A stretch of 64,000 bases of DNA, taken from the NCBI GenBank assembly GCA_963978545.1, contig OZ021722.1, positions 1,736,001 through 1,800,000 on the forward strand. The letters run 5' to 3'. The stretch is from Linyphia triangularis (lineage: Eukaryota > Arthropoda > Arachnida > Araneae > Linyphiidae). Below are positions 35,959-47,181 of this stretch, piece after piece. Numbering within the stretch: the first letter of the stretch is position 1; every line of letters starts with the position of its first letter. The translations under genes were made by a program, and so were the position numbers. The notes below the pieces were generated by a model. The model ran no database searches and was not told the DNA's origin. It worked only from the letters and a program-made list of their open reading frames with translations.

Positions 35959-36370
35959 GAGGAATTCCTAGCAAGGCTTATTCCCTATACTAGCTGTGTT
36001 ACAATCTCCTAACCCAGTGCATTTAGAAACTATTTTCTATAAAACCTTGACATCTGGCGAGTAGGTAAGAAACAGATCACTTCATGAAATGACATGAATT
36101 GTTTTCATTTAATGCCTATTTATTAATTAAAATAGCGTAAGACAACACCAGATGGAGCCACAGCATATGCATTGAAGTAAAGTTTCCAAATATAAAGTAT
36201 ATTAGACGTTATTTTTGAGTTTTTAATTTGTAATTTCATGAAATAATATTTTCGTTCCTACTCACCAAATGTCTAGCCAAATCTTTTCTATAAAGTGGTT
36301 TTTAAATGCACTGGGCTAAAAGATTGTAACATAGCGAGTACAGGGAATGATCCTTACTAGCACTTCCTCC
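35959..36370. mobile_element. Fold-back MITE of the TTAA family, A1 copy
   Basis: About 400 bp with long inverted arms. The left arm starts GAGGAATTCCTAGCAAGG and the right arm ends ACTAGCACTTCCTCC. Both arms carry the TGTTACAATCT / AGATTGTAACA and GTGCATTTAGAAAC / TTTTAAATGCAC blocks. Flanking TTAA is degraded. Internally it holds AAAATAGCGTAAGACAACACC. Confidence 0.85.
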
Positions 36371-36849
36371 TAAAACGAAAGGACAAATTATTGGAATGGG
36401 ACAATCACCGTTTCAGAAACACCGTTTCTACAAGTTAAAGGACATTTGAAACTGTTTACTGAAGAATGGGATTGATTACGTCGGTTTACTAAAAGTGTGT
36501 GCTAAATAAAAAAGTTGTATACATTTATTATCTGTGTATCACAAGAAAGGCTCAAATCACTTTGTCTAGCCTTGTCTGTTGCCGTGGATGAGACTAGCTC
36601 TCCAATTTCCACCGAAGATTCTAGGAGGAAGATATGCCAGGGGGCTCAGTGAGTTTGCTAGAAAAATACTTAAGGTAGGAATTTTAAGGATAGTTCCAAA
36701 AATTTCAGGAACATTTTAGGGATAATTCTTAAAATTTGAGGGATATTTCTTTTGAATCTGATATAGGCTCCTAAAGCCCATATCACACGATAACCGCTTC
36801 GCCAACCCAACCTCCAACCCAACCGTATCTCCAACCTAAACCTGGAAAA

Positions 36850-36904
36850 TTGGGTGTAATCTGCCGTGTGCTACGGAAGTTGGCGTTGGTGAAATTACAC
36901 CCAA
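36850..36904. other. Inverted repeat in the left subterminal zone
   Basis: TTGGGTGTAAT (36850-36860) and ATTACACCCAA (36894-36904) are perfect complements separated by 33 bp, within the CCAACCC-rich end of the 5.16 kb element. A likely binding or fold-back region. Confidence 0.7.
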
Positions 36905-36954
36905 CGTCGTTGCTTCGAATCGACAGTGTTGGCCCAACCTTAGCCCATTTTTGC

Positions 36955-39010
36955 GTCTGAACCAATCAGATGACTGCTTTCGCATAGCTCCGCTGCGGCC
37001 CCGATTGCACAGTCAGTCAGATGGTGACTTGTTTCCGAAGCACTCCATTTTCTTCACCGTAGGTAAGTTGAAATTATTTATTTTAAAACTTTTCTCATTG
37101 TAATATTTGTGAATTGATTAAAAAGTATATCAACTGAAATTTTTAAACTCTCATCTGCACATAAATTTTTTTCAATTTCAGAAATTGTATAAACTAGCTT
37201 CCGATACGTATCGGGAACAATATCGCGCCAAATAGCCAAGCCTGGCTAGTTTATTATGCGCCATGTGTTTTGATATTTTCTTTACCAACTTTCTTTTAAA
37301 TTTTGTATTTTTTAATGTTTTATTTTCTTTAATTATTCAATAAAAGATCTGTGCTAGATTTAAAAACGATTATTTTTTAAAGAGTAGTTTAATTATGTAA
37401 TAAATGTTGTATAAAACATTTGGTTTTGCTACTGTAAAGAAAAGATTGCGCTGCGTTAACGGACAAAAATATTTTATAGTTTGTATACAAGTAGTTTGTT
37501 GTTTTTCCTAATCTTTTCTTAAAGTTAGCAGTACGTGTAAAGTATTATATTTTTAAGTAATATTTTTAATATACCAAATTAAAACAAAATCTACTTTATA
37601 CCAGATGTCTATAAATTAATTTGCATTAAGATGCATAGCGTTAAATAAATCCCTCAAAAACCAATATAAGTTGATGTAATTTTATATTTCATGATTTAAT
37701 GTACTATAAAATGAAAGTCTACTCTACATATTAAAAATATTGTAGGGTTGACATTGGGACTACTGCAAGTAAAATTCTTTAAAAATAAAGGATATATTCT
37801 ATATTGATATCTATGAGTGATACACAATGCCTTCATATGTAAGAGAAAAATTAAAAATAAATAACTCCTTACCTGTACAAGTTATTGAAGTGACAGTTTG
37901 TTTCTAGGGGTAACTTTTTAAGCTGATTTCAAAAATGCAATCAGAAATTGTGTATCTTCTATAGTTTTTGCATTAAACATTGTTTTGCACAAAAAAAAAT
38001 CAAGAATTTTTTTCCACATGTTTGATCAGGAGCACATGTTTTAAATTTTTATATGTTGTAAAGATGGTATACCACTACTTCCAGAAAAAAAATTCATCTT
38101 GGCTTTCTGTCTCAGAGCTGAGAAGAAAATTATTGAACTTTCACAATGAACAACTATAAACTGAATATTTTTCTTTTCACAAACTATAGAAACTATAGGC
38201 AAAAACTATAGAAGCCACACAATTTCTGATTGCATTTTTGAAATCAGCTTAAAAAGTTACACCTAGAAACAAACTTTCACTTCAGTAATTTGTACAGGTA
38301 ATGAGTTATTTAAGAAATTCAGAAGAAAAATGGTGCATCTCGCGGAAAATTTAAGATACAATAATTAATTTCTCAGTAATTAAAAATCATGAAGCCTTCA
38401 AAATTGAGATTTGTGGCTATCCTAGCCAATAATTCCATTATACAAAATTTGGGGGAAATCTGAGACTGTTTGTGAACTTTTTCCATTATTTTGTTTGATC
38501 TGACGTGGTTTGACACAACAAGGTTCACCGCTCCTTGATGTTTAATTTAAAATAATCCAGAAACTGTTTACCATACAGACTTTATAAATTGTAAATATAA
38601 AGCTATTTTATACCAAATATCACTTGGAAAAATATTTTCAACCATCAGCGGGGCAACCACAGCTTATTTCCTGTTCTTAGCGTAAGTCTGTAATTTCTGC
38701 GGTATATAAATTAATATTATATGTGTTACAGCACAGTACATAGAATGTAATATTTATTTCTCATTTCAGGATCATGCTATTTGCTTGGACATCAACCCGT
38801 TTCCAAGAGTGGTTTTGCTTTTAGTCAATGAAAAGCAATGTACTCCACACTTGTGCCAGTGACATAACTTGTACACGTTCAGACATTTGCTGTGGGAACT
38901 TTACATAAATGATCTCCTAACAGAAATTCTTGTTCAGAAAATGCAGTTACTCTGTATAAATTGTTAAAAGTTTTGTTTTGCTCAAATAAAGTTATAATAG
39001 GAATTTTAGA
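36955..39010 (+). other. Transcript-like unit inside the 5.16 kb element
   Basis: A CCAAT box (AACCAATCAG near 36960) and a GC-rich stretch lead to a consensus donor (GTAAGT at 37063). A strong acceptor (TTTCTCATTTCAG, exon from 38770) opens a short exon with no long frame that ends near an AATAAA at 38985-38990. This looks like the promoter, intron and last exon of a gene whose coding part is gone, or of a non-coding RNA. Confidence 0.3.
37857..38320. repeat. ~120-bp inverted repeat (fold-back element)
   Basis: Sequence 37857-37975 (from ACTCCTTACCTGTACAAG through GTTTTTGCATTAA) recurs inverted at about 38197-38320, with a few mismatches and a spacer of ~220 bp. Both arms contain TTTCTAGG, CTTTTTAAGCTGATTTC and the complement of CTATAGTTTTTGC. 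Probably a MITE nested in the 5.16 kb element. Confidence 0.8.
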
Positions 39011-40600
39011 ACAGATATTGAGAATAGTAAATATGTAGTTTTACAAATTCTGTCACTTTTTTTACTTAAACTTCGAAGGGAAAGAAACATAAAATTTGTA
39101 CGTTGTACATCTTTTTTAAAAAAATAACATATATAAAGCAAAATGATTTATTTGGTTCTAAATTTATATTTCAATGATTTAAAAATTTCAATAAATGTTC
39201 AAAAATGACTGGCTCAACAGTTTTAAAATGTAAGAATGTTCTCTTGTTGGATTTCTAAAGAAACCTTTTAAGGTTTCTATAAAAAAAAAAAAATCGCAGG
39301 AAAAAAACTTATGTTCACTTAAATGCAGGGTTGGAAAAAGTCACTTTTTTTGGTAGAATTTTTTTTTTTTTTTTAATCCTTTTCTAATTACATGTATACA
39401 TATTTATAAATAAAATTTTATATTAACTAGAATAAAAAATGTTCAAATAACAATTAATATTCTTTCTGAAAATAATTTAAACTAAGTAAATAAACAATTG
39501 TTGCTACTTATGTGGCCATTCAAATCATATTTTATTTAAAAATACTATTTTTTAAATTCAATGTATACAGTATAATACAATGGTATTTGTTTACTACATA
39601 ATACATGGACTATTGCTCTTACATTCATCAGTATATGGTGATAAATTGTTCAAAAATATATTTTTGATGTTTAGAAATAAGTTGTTAAAACACAAAACCT
39701 CTATGTTAGAAACAAATTTAAAATGCAGCCTATGATTTAAATTAAATTAATAATTTTGAACAATTATAAAACATATCAATTAGATTAGTATAGAACTTAC
39801 TTTTCAATAGTCATTAATTACAAGATTTATTTTAAAATAGATTTTAACTCATTCTATCTATATAGTATTCGTATAATTTTTCATTCACAAAAACATCGAG
39901 AATGTAGGTATTTCATTTACTGATTTTCTTAAAAATGATAGAAAACTAGATTCTGTATGCCCATTAAAAAATCCCCCAAATTTAGGATTTTAACATTTTG
40001 AACCAAAAAATCAGTTAGCTGCTTTTTCTAAGCCCAGTCTGTTATGAAACAATTGTACAGCTCCAAAAGAAGAAAAAAATTCTCTCAAAATTTGCTGTAG
40101 TTGCTTTTTCACAGTAAGAGTTACTTAAACTTCCTTCAATACAATATAATTTTTTTTTTCTGCATTCACCTTTATTCTATAACTGTTACATTTTCCATAA
40201 ATTCCTTTTGAAAAACATATCTTTGAAATGGAAAACTTTTGGTTAAAAGTAGAAGTTATTTACAAATAATTTAAAAAGTAATTATAAAAAAAAAAAATAC
40301 AATTTTAATTATTCTTTAAAAAAAACTTGATTTAAACCATGTCAACCCTGCTTAAAGGTAATTTTCGAAAATACATGTAAAACACCTTGGGACAGAGGTA
40401 TTGCGGAAAACTGTATGAGGTTTTATACTGCATTAAGCAGGTAGAAATTAATCGTATACCTCTAAAATACCTATAAATAGCTCTGAAAAGAAACTTTAAA
40501 CATATCCATGTATTTATAAAAAAAAATCTTGGGACAAATGTATTATGGAAAACCTATATGAGGTTTTTTCTGCACTATTTAGTAGGTAAATATACCTTAA

Positions 40601-41421
40601 GAGGGAATTCCTAGTAAGGATCATTCCCTATTCTCGCTATGTTACAACCTTCTAGCTCTGTGCATTTAGATACTATTTTCTATAAAACCTTGAGAGTTGG
40701 TACAAAAATGATCACTTAATGAATTGACATAAATTAAAAACTCAAAAATAGCGTCTAATATATTTTATCTTATATTTGAAATCCTTACGGCAATGCATAT
40801 ATAGCAACTCCACCTGGTTTTGTCTTTTGCTATTTTAATTTTCGTTTATAATAGATAGGCATTAAATTAAAACAATTTATGACCTTTCATTAAGTAATCA
40901 TTTTCGTACCTTCTCACCAAATCTCAATGTTTCATTACTAAGTAGTTTCTAAATGCACTGGGTTAGAAGCAGGGGCGTACTGGGACAAAAAATCGAGCCT
41001 GTGATTTTAGATTCATGCCGACGCAAATTTTCAATATTATTATTGATCAAATTTTAATAATTATTATAAATAATTATAACAATTATTCTCTTTTCTGTAC
41101 TATTTATATCCTTTTTGAGTGAACTTGGTTTCCATAAACAAATGGTAGTTGATTTAATGATAATAATAAAAAAATAAACTGTAAAATATAGAATATCCAT
41201 CCATCCTTATATAACTATCACGTTTATTAAAAAATAACAGCTGGAATAATAATATATACTTAACCTTAAATGTTAAGTAAAGCACTTAGTTATATTGAAA
41301 ACAAATTTAAATACTTAAAAAAAATCTTCCGAAGAAGACTGGCACATTTTTCACAAATTCTGACCGGCCCGGGGATTGCAACATAGCGAGTAGAGAGAAT
41401 GATCTTTACTAGGACTTCCAC
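40601..41421. mobile_element. TTAA-flanked MITE nested in the AGGTATTTT remnant
   Basis: Perfect TTAA flanks (40597-40600 and 41422-41425). Ends GAGGGAATTCCTAGTAAGG and CTTTACTAGGACTTCCAC are inverted. The uninterrupted sequence GTAAAAATACCTTAATAAAA at about 58612 is the empty-site equivalent, so TTAA is the duplicated target. TTAA specificity is known for piggyBac, Kolobok and Sola3 elements; which one mobilised this MITE cannot be said. It is itself split by 40971-41374. Confidence 0.88.
40971..41374. mobile_element. 404-bp insertion within the TTAA MITE
   Basis: It interrupts the right arm of the MITE between GGGTTAGAAG and ATTGCAAC. It starts CAGGGGCGTACTGGGAC, an hAT-like start, and ends GACCGGCCCGGGG. 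No clear 8-bp target duplication and only weak terminal inversion, so class uncertain. Confidence 0.55.
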
Positions 41422-42084
41422 TTAATAGAATACCTCTAAAATACTTATAAATTCCTCAGAAAAGAAACCTTAAAAATACTTATAAATACCTCTGGGAAAA
41501 AAAATCTTTACAATACTTTAAATGAAAGTTCATAAAATTTAGATTCTTTCTATCTACTAAGAAAAACGTAGATCAATAGCACTGTATAATTAATAAGTTA
41601 ATATTTATTGAATTAATTAAATAAGGGTATCAACAATTATTTTATAAAACATTATTACAGATAGTTTCGGAGTATGGGTGCGCGTATCCCTCCCGAAAAA
41701 AAAAAATCCTTGGTACGGCCCTGGAAAATAAATCAACTCTAGTAGGCATAAATTTGTGCCAAACATGAGCATAAAGTTATATTTATGGCGGTCGGAAGAT
41801 AGAAATTACTATCAACTCTTCACCCAACTATGGCAACCCTACGCCAACTCGCGGAGCTCAAAAACTGGTTTCAAGTTGGACATACGGTTGGATTGAGAGT
41901 TGGGTTGGCTGAAAATATTGCCATGTGATAAGGGCTTCACAGGCAAATTCTTTCCAAAGCTTGTTAACTGACAAAAACTGCCAATAGTCAAAAAATTAAA
42001 CAAAAAAAAGTAATATCAGTTACATAATTAAACAAATGCATTATTTTAGCTAATATGCGAATTTAATTAATCCCACTTTTCTCA

Positions 42085-42517
42085 GCTGGAGGAATACAGA
42101 GGATTTTCGGAGGTATTGGAGAAAATCGGGTCAAAGGCGCGACTAACCAAGGGTTGACTTCTTCATCATTAAGCAAATGTTTTTGTTTTCAATGTTACTT
42201 TAAATTAACCGTAAGAATAGTTAGTCAAGCTGAAATGAAAAAAATTACTAAATGATCTCAAGTTCTAATAAGTAATTTACTCTTATTAAAAAGCAGAGAA
42301 CGTGTTCCAATGGCATTTATTTAAAAATTGATTTGTAGTTTTAAAGATTAACAAAATGGGGAAATAGTATTTTGTTTACATGTAATGGACCACCTAGACA
42401 GCTGTTTATTAACATTTTCTATTTTTTCAACCAACTCAGTATTTCCTATATATGAAAACCTTACATTAATTACATTTTTCACATGAAATCCTTAAACATT
42501 AAGAAACTATACCAGTT
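42085..42517. other. Intergenic or intronic stretch
   Basis: AT-rich with no open frame, splice pair or repeat family that I can support. Confidence 0.5.
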
Positions 42518-42775
42518 CAGGTGGCCACAAAACTTTTCCAGAAGTCTAGATGCCCAGATAGAATAGAAAATGTATGTTAGAGAGGTATATAATATGCCAA
42601 CTTTTTCAAAATAGTTTAGACGGTGATGAAAAGTTTAAATATTTCCGTAACATTAAAACTTCTAACGGTTACCACCACAATTCTCCGGGTAAATGGGGCC
42701 AAAATACGGTGAACAGGAAAAGAATGATAGAAAATTTTCTTGATTTTCGTCAGTTTTAAAAAAATCCCTGACCAG
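42518..42775. mobile_element. GTGGCCAC-family repeat, truncated copy
   Basis: It starts CAGGTGGCCACAAAAC and follows the full copy at 60854-61282 through TCTAGATG, ATAATATGCCAA, GGAAAGTTTAAAT-like and GCCAAAATACGG-like blocks. It loses the right terminus near ATCCCTGACC. Confidence 0.7.
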
Positions 42776-42955
42776 GATGGCCGGTTCCAGATGTGTAGAC
42801 ATTTTAATTAAATAGAACATGGATGCTTTAGCATAATATGCCAATATTTAAAAAAAAAAAAAGGTCTTGGCGTTAATTTAAAGTTTAATTTTCAAGTACT
42901 TTTAATAACCTAAATAATATTTTTTAAGGAACGTCGAAAATTTATTTTCATGTAT

Positions 42956-43150
42956 CAGGTTGGTTGGTTTTTTTCAGATTATCTGGCGCCGTCAGCAACA
43001 CGAGGGTTATAATGCGCCGAAACATTTGTCATTTGACAAGCCAACCTACATTTACAAACACCTATGCCTTACACGGGACTCGAACCAGCAACCTCGCTTC
43101 ATGTATCAGGTCTTTAATTAGTGACTTTGCAGCTGCATGGCTCAAGAATA
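42956..43150 (-). mobile_element. tRNA-derived SINE
   Basis: On the minus strand GGTTCGAGTCCC (43075-43086) is a canonical RNA polymerase III B box. About 50 bp upstream lies an A-box-like GCTGCAAAGTCACT. A tRNA-unrelated body follows, ending near CTGACGGCGCCAGATAATC. A SINE head-plus-body layout fits better than a functional tRNA because no 7-bp acceptor stem closes. Confidence 0.6.
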
Positions 43151-43333
43151 TTAACCCTTTGCACTCGAGGCCTTTTTCGGGCGGAGGTACCAAGGTGGTT
43201 AAATTATGTGGCAACCTAGCTAATTTTGATGTTATAAATTTCTGATTTTCATACACTTTTAAACATTTTGGAAAGCCCATTTCTAGCAGTGACCATATCC
43301 AGGAACCTTCAACAATCTGCAAATATCACTTAC

Positions 43334-43491
43334 TCTTCCTCCTCCTCCTCGCTGGAGCTGACAATCCTTTGTCTTTTCCAGGGGCTTCAGGGCTGGCAGG
43401 AGCAGAGCTGGCTGGAGAAGGGCTGTACGCTTGAGGGCTGGAGGGTGCAGGACTGGCAGGAGCAGGGCTGGGGGAGCGTTTTCTCTTCCGC
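43334..43491 (-). CDS. Candidate Ser/Pro-rich then acidic exon
   Basis: 158 nt bounded by TTGTTTCAG and GTAAGT on the minus strand. With one leading base, the phase left by the exon at 45278-45328, it is open throughout and reads RKRKRSPSPAPASPAPSSPQ and onward, a basic and Ser/Pro-rich nuclear-type segment. In the phase-0 frame its last 17 codons read KRQRIVSSSEEEEE and leave two bases. These join the array exon's acidic/coiled-coil frame (D-PISEEV...). That frame has an upstream TGA in the same exon. Taken together this suggests a one-base frame change near 43375, or two alternative readings. Function unknown. Confidence 0.45.
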
Positions 43492-43499
43492 CTGAAACA

Positions 43500-45270
43500 A
43501 AGAGTAAATCAATATGAGGTACAAAAAATAACAATCTTTGAAAAATCAGTCACATACAAACTGAAATGTGCTTTTCACAGTAAAGAGAGAGAAATGCCAA
43601 TTGGTGCAAACTAAAACCGATTTTGAAAAACCCCAACTTTCTACTATTAATTACTCTCAAATTCCCAACTTTTTTATATCTAGGATCCAAATACAGTAGA
43701 ACATTGATTATGGAAATCAGCCAAAACATTGGTTAGTTAAAACAATTTAGGTCGCCCTAATCATAGGCCTACTTTCATATTATGTAATGCACTTTAGGTT
43801 AAGGTTATATACGCGATGTGTAGCACAAAACATATATGGTTTTATGTTCAAAATCACTGTTTATTCATTTCGTATTGCTTCAAGGACACTGGTACAATTT
43901 TTTCATAAACAATCCAAAAAATTAGTTATGCGAACAAATCGAGTTCCTGAATATTTCGAGTAAATGATCACAGCGTATGCCAAGTTTTTAAGTACACAAA
44001 TAGGACATTAGCATACCTTCCAATACTTGATAGTACAATTTATTTAGGAGGAAAACATGTCTTCTTTAACTTAATAAAAACACTTAAAGTTGAACCAACT
44101 GTTTGCAAACTAAAGAAATTTATGCTATCCCATTGAAATATTGCATTAATTTATATAGAATATAAATAGATTACTCTACTAAAATAATAAAATAAATTAG
44201 AAATTATAAAAAAAAATTCATATAAAAATGTAATTTCCATTAAATATCTAATTCAGGTTTTCAAATACTGTATGTAGTTAAATTTTGACAAAACAAATAA
44301 TGCTATAGGTAGTTTATAAGTAGAAATGAATATAATTATAATTTAATTAATTTATTTTTTAGCAATTTCGTTAGCTCAATTTTCTGAAGAATTACCTCTA
44401 TTATGATGAACAAACTCTAAATAATAATATTTCCCGATATATCTGGAAATTTATGATACTTTTAAAGATATTTTCAGTTATTTTAAAAGATTAGATCATG
44501 GTACAATTCCCAAGCAAAGAAATCTGAACACTCAAAAACAATGAAAACCAGCAAAAAAAAAAACTTCAAATTTTCAATAAGTAATTAGAAATCAAACACT
44601 TTTAAACAATTATATTATAGGACTGACAGTTTTCAACAATCCGTTTTCTACTTTTTTTATAAGCTACATTCAAAGTACTGAAATTTAGGTCAAAATAGCT
44701 GAAATCAGTGTTTCAACTGAGTAACGATTAACTGACTAACTATTAACTTCGATTTTGTGTGTGTTAGTGGCAAGCAAATCTTCGAAGGACTAAATAGACT
44801 ACTTGACATAATCCAATCGAACTGCAACTTGGCTGATAGACAAAAGCACCTCCCTACTGTTAATTACTCTCAAATTACCATTATTTTTTTTTTAATCTAG
44901 GATGCTAATGAAGTAGAACGTTGATTATTAAAATATTGTTCGATCAAAACATCGGTTATCCAAACCTTACTGAATTTTTTTTTTAAATCCTTTATGATGT
45001 TAACTTCATTCATGTTTGTAGATGGCAGCAGAATCTTCGGAGGCTTCATTAACCCCCTTGCGTCATCAATCTTTGGCGGCTGCTACTATCACTAAAAGGT
45101 CAACCTGTACCTGATGGTTAATACAAATAAAGAGTTCTTAAGGACCCTTCAAATTGAAACGATAATGGTTTCAAAGGACTTTTTAGGGATTTGTGTGAAT
45201 CTGGTTTTCTACATGAATGTAAAAAAAATTTAATTAACGATAACTATTGTTACAAATGAAATAATTGAAA
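43500..45270. other. AT-rich presumptive intron
   Basis: Nothing I can name apart from two related stretches: TACTATTAATTACTCTCAAAT near 43640 and CTACTGTTAATTACTCTCAAA near 44856. Each is followed by a TTTTTTTATCTAGGAT-like block and GTAGAACATTGATTA-like sequence, so they are copies of one unclassified repeat of about 130 bp. Confidence 0.45.
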
Positions 45271-45277
45271 TCCTCAC

Positions 45278-45328
45278 CTGGTTGCCGCTGGATACTATTC
45301 CGATTCCTCCTCCAATGGCAAATCAAAT
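45278..45328 (-). CDS. Candidate exon with in-frame TAG
   Basis: 51 nt between TTTCTTGTAG and GTGAGG. Completing the split codon from 47862-47926 (CG+A, Arg) the frame reads FDLPLEEESE, then TAG (45295-45297), then YPAAT and two bases that feed the Ser/Pro frame of 43334-43491. If TAG is a true stop, the protein ends here and the later exons are 3' UTR or belong to another isoform. If it is a mutation, the gene is broken. Confidence 0.42.
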
Positions 45329-45414
45329 CTACAAGAAAGAAGAATCAATATAAATTGCTTTGAATGAAATTTTACATAATCAAGGTAAGACATTCAAACC
45401 CCTTTAACCCTTAA

Positions 45415-45812
45415 GTGGAAGTCCTAGTAAAGATAATTTCCTATACTCGCTGTGTTACAATCTTCTAGCCTAGTGCATTTAGAAACTACTTCCGATAAAA
45501 CCTTGAAAATGGATGAGTAAGCACGAAAATGATCACTTCACGAAATGACATAAATTGAACAAATGAAATGAAAACAGCAATAAAAGAAACCGTCAGGTGG
45601 GGCCACTCCATATGCATTGAAGTACGGATTTCAAATATAAAATATATTAGACGCTATTTTAGAGTTTTTAATTTATGTTATTCCATTAAGTGATCATTTT
45701 CGTACTTACTCACCAAATATCAAGGTTTTATAGAAAGCAGTTTCTAAATGCACCCGGGCTAGGAGATTGTAACACAGCGAGTATAGGAAATTATCTTTAC
45801 TAAGACTTCCTC
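45415..45812. mobile_element. 398-bp TTAA-flanked fold-back MITE, best preserved copy
   Basis: TTAA at 45411-45414 and 45813-45816. Arms start GTGGAAGTCCTAGTAAAG and end TTTACTAAGACTTCCTC. They remain complementary for over 100 bp (CTATACTCGCTGTGTTACAA on the left, TTGTAACACAGCGAGTATAG on the right). Same family as 35959, 40601, 51181 and 63808. Confidence 0.92.
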
Positions 45813-46709
45813 TTAACCTTAAAAAATACATCAGCCTTAGTTCCCAAAAGGTCTTCGAGGCCCGTGCCTAGGGCCCAAATTGCATGAAAAATTCGGAATT
45901 ATTATGTAATTGTGAATATTTTGTTCAGAGATTGCATTTGATCAATGCCATAACATATTAAAATATATTTTCATAACTCTTATTAGTGGTACTATTCCGT
46001 TTTCCGAGCACAAGAGATAAATTGCCAAATAATGTAGAATTTCGCCAAATTTCTTCTTATAACCATAAGGGGAAAGTTCGTTTGGGTCCAGATGCTCTAT
46101 TCTTTGAATTCATTTTTAAAACAAAGCATGTTTTCCTTCCATTTGCTTCGCTTGGCAACATTTGCACCCGGAAAACTGAAGAGTACCCTCTTAGTTATTA
46201 CAATAATAGTATTGTGTCACTAATTTAATTAAAACGGTAATAGACCATAATCGAATTGTCATTAGTAAGTAAATAACATCAACAATTTTCGGTGGGTGAG
46301 AGGGGTGGAGGAAACATCTGCTACTTTGGGCGTACAGTAATATATTTTCTAAATCGGGTGCTGAACTGCATCGTATGTTTAAAACGTCATATCTCTTTTT
46401 ATAGCAACCTTTGTATTGTGATTTTTTTATTTTTTTTTAACAAAACTATTTTATCGTTTTCACTCGCAACTAGAATCTTTGACAGTTTTATTTCTTTATC
46501 TCTGGCAATTTTCTTTGTTGGCAAGCTATCCGAGTACAGTTTCATTTCAACGGATGTTACGAATTATGATTTATACAAAATGTAATTAAAAAAAAAACTT
46601 GTTTTCGGATAGAAACAAGATAAGAGTAACGAAGAACTGACCTTTTTCAACTGATTAATTTATACAAGAAAATTGTATATGTACAAAATACATCAATCGC
46701 TGATGTCAA

Positions 46710-47030
46710 AATACACTGAGCTCACTGACTACGCTACAATAATGGATGTGAACAGGTTTTGCTACATCCTGATTGGATGTTTGGAACGATGATGGGCTAT
46801 TTGTTAAAACTCTTTAAGAGTATCTGTGGTTATAAAATTAAAATATTAATCAAAATTCAAACTTAAAATGGCTTATTTTCTTGTTGTTATCAACATATAT
46901 TTATTGAGTTTAATTCAAAACTATTCGAGCAGATTATCAATATTATTATTAAAGTTGTGATTAGTCCTGAACTATATCTTTAGGCGGAAGGATCCATCGT
47001 ACAGAGGATCAACTTATGTTGTCCCGAGCT
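46710..47030 (+). repeat. Unclassified interspersed repeat, forward copy
   Basis: CACTGAGCTCACTGA-TACGCTACAA and, further on, GAACTATATCTT...GGAAGGATC match the inverted copy at 48828-48990. The forward copy has ~190 bp of extra sequence between the shared blocks. Confidence 0.5.
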
Positions 47031-47181
47031 CAGTCCAGTTTTTGTTCAGGGATTGAATGATCAGGATTTGATCGTCCAAATGCATACAGGTTTCCACTGT
47101 TTCCAAGTCAACATCTTATCATGAAAAATGCACTTCTTAATATACCAGGGCAAACTTATAAGAAAATTATATATTTTAGAG

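Larger units (their letters stand above)
40365..41520. mobile_element. Decayed right-end copies of the AGGTATTTT element
   Basis: The order CTTGGGACA-GGTATTATGGAAAAC, AGGTTTT, TGCAC-ATTTAGTAGGTAAA and repeated AATACCT matches the right end of the 7.17 kb element (58550-58740). There are two partial copies, near 40385 and 40530. The second is split at TTAA by the MITE at 40601-41421 and resumes at 41426. Confidence 0.75.
36774..41937. mobile_element. 5.16 kb TIR element inserted in A1
   Basis: It starts AAGCCCATATCACACG and ends in the complement of AAGCCCTTATCACATG. Subterminal zones are packed with CCAACCC (left) and GGGTTGG (right) motifs. A2 is uninterrupted at this site (CTCCTAACACAGG near 59071). 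No clean target duplication remains. No transposase frame is visible. Inside are a spliced-transcript-like unit, a 120-bp inverted repeat and a nest of other elements. The ends loosely resemble PIF/Harbinger-type termini, but I cannot assign the superfamily. Confidence 0.8.
34432..42084. repeat. Segmental duplication copy A1
   Basis: From CACCTTTAAAAAAAGAAATC onward this aligns with A2 (49645-59220), with scattered substitutions and indels. The alignable parts are 34432-36773 and 41938-42084, interrupted by a 5.16 kb insertion absent from A2. Many single-base differences show it is clearly older than the 11 kb array. Confidence 0.92.
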
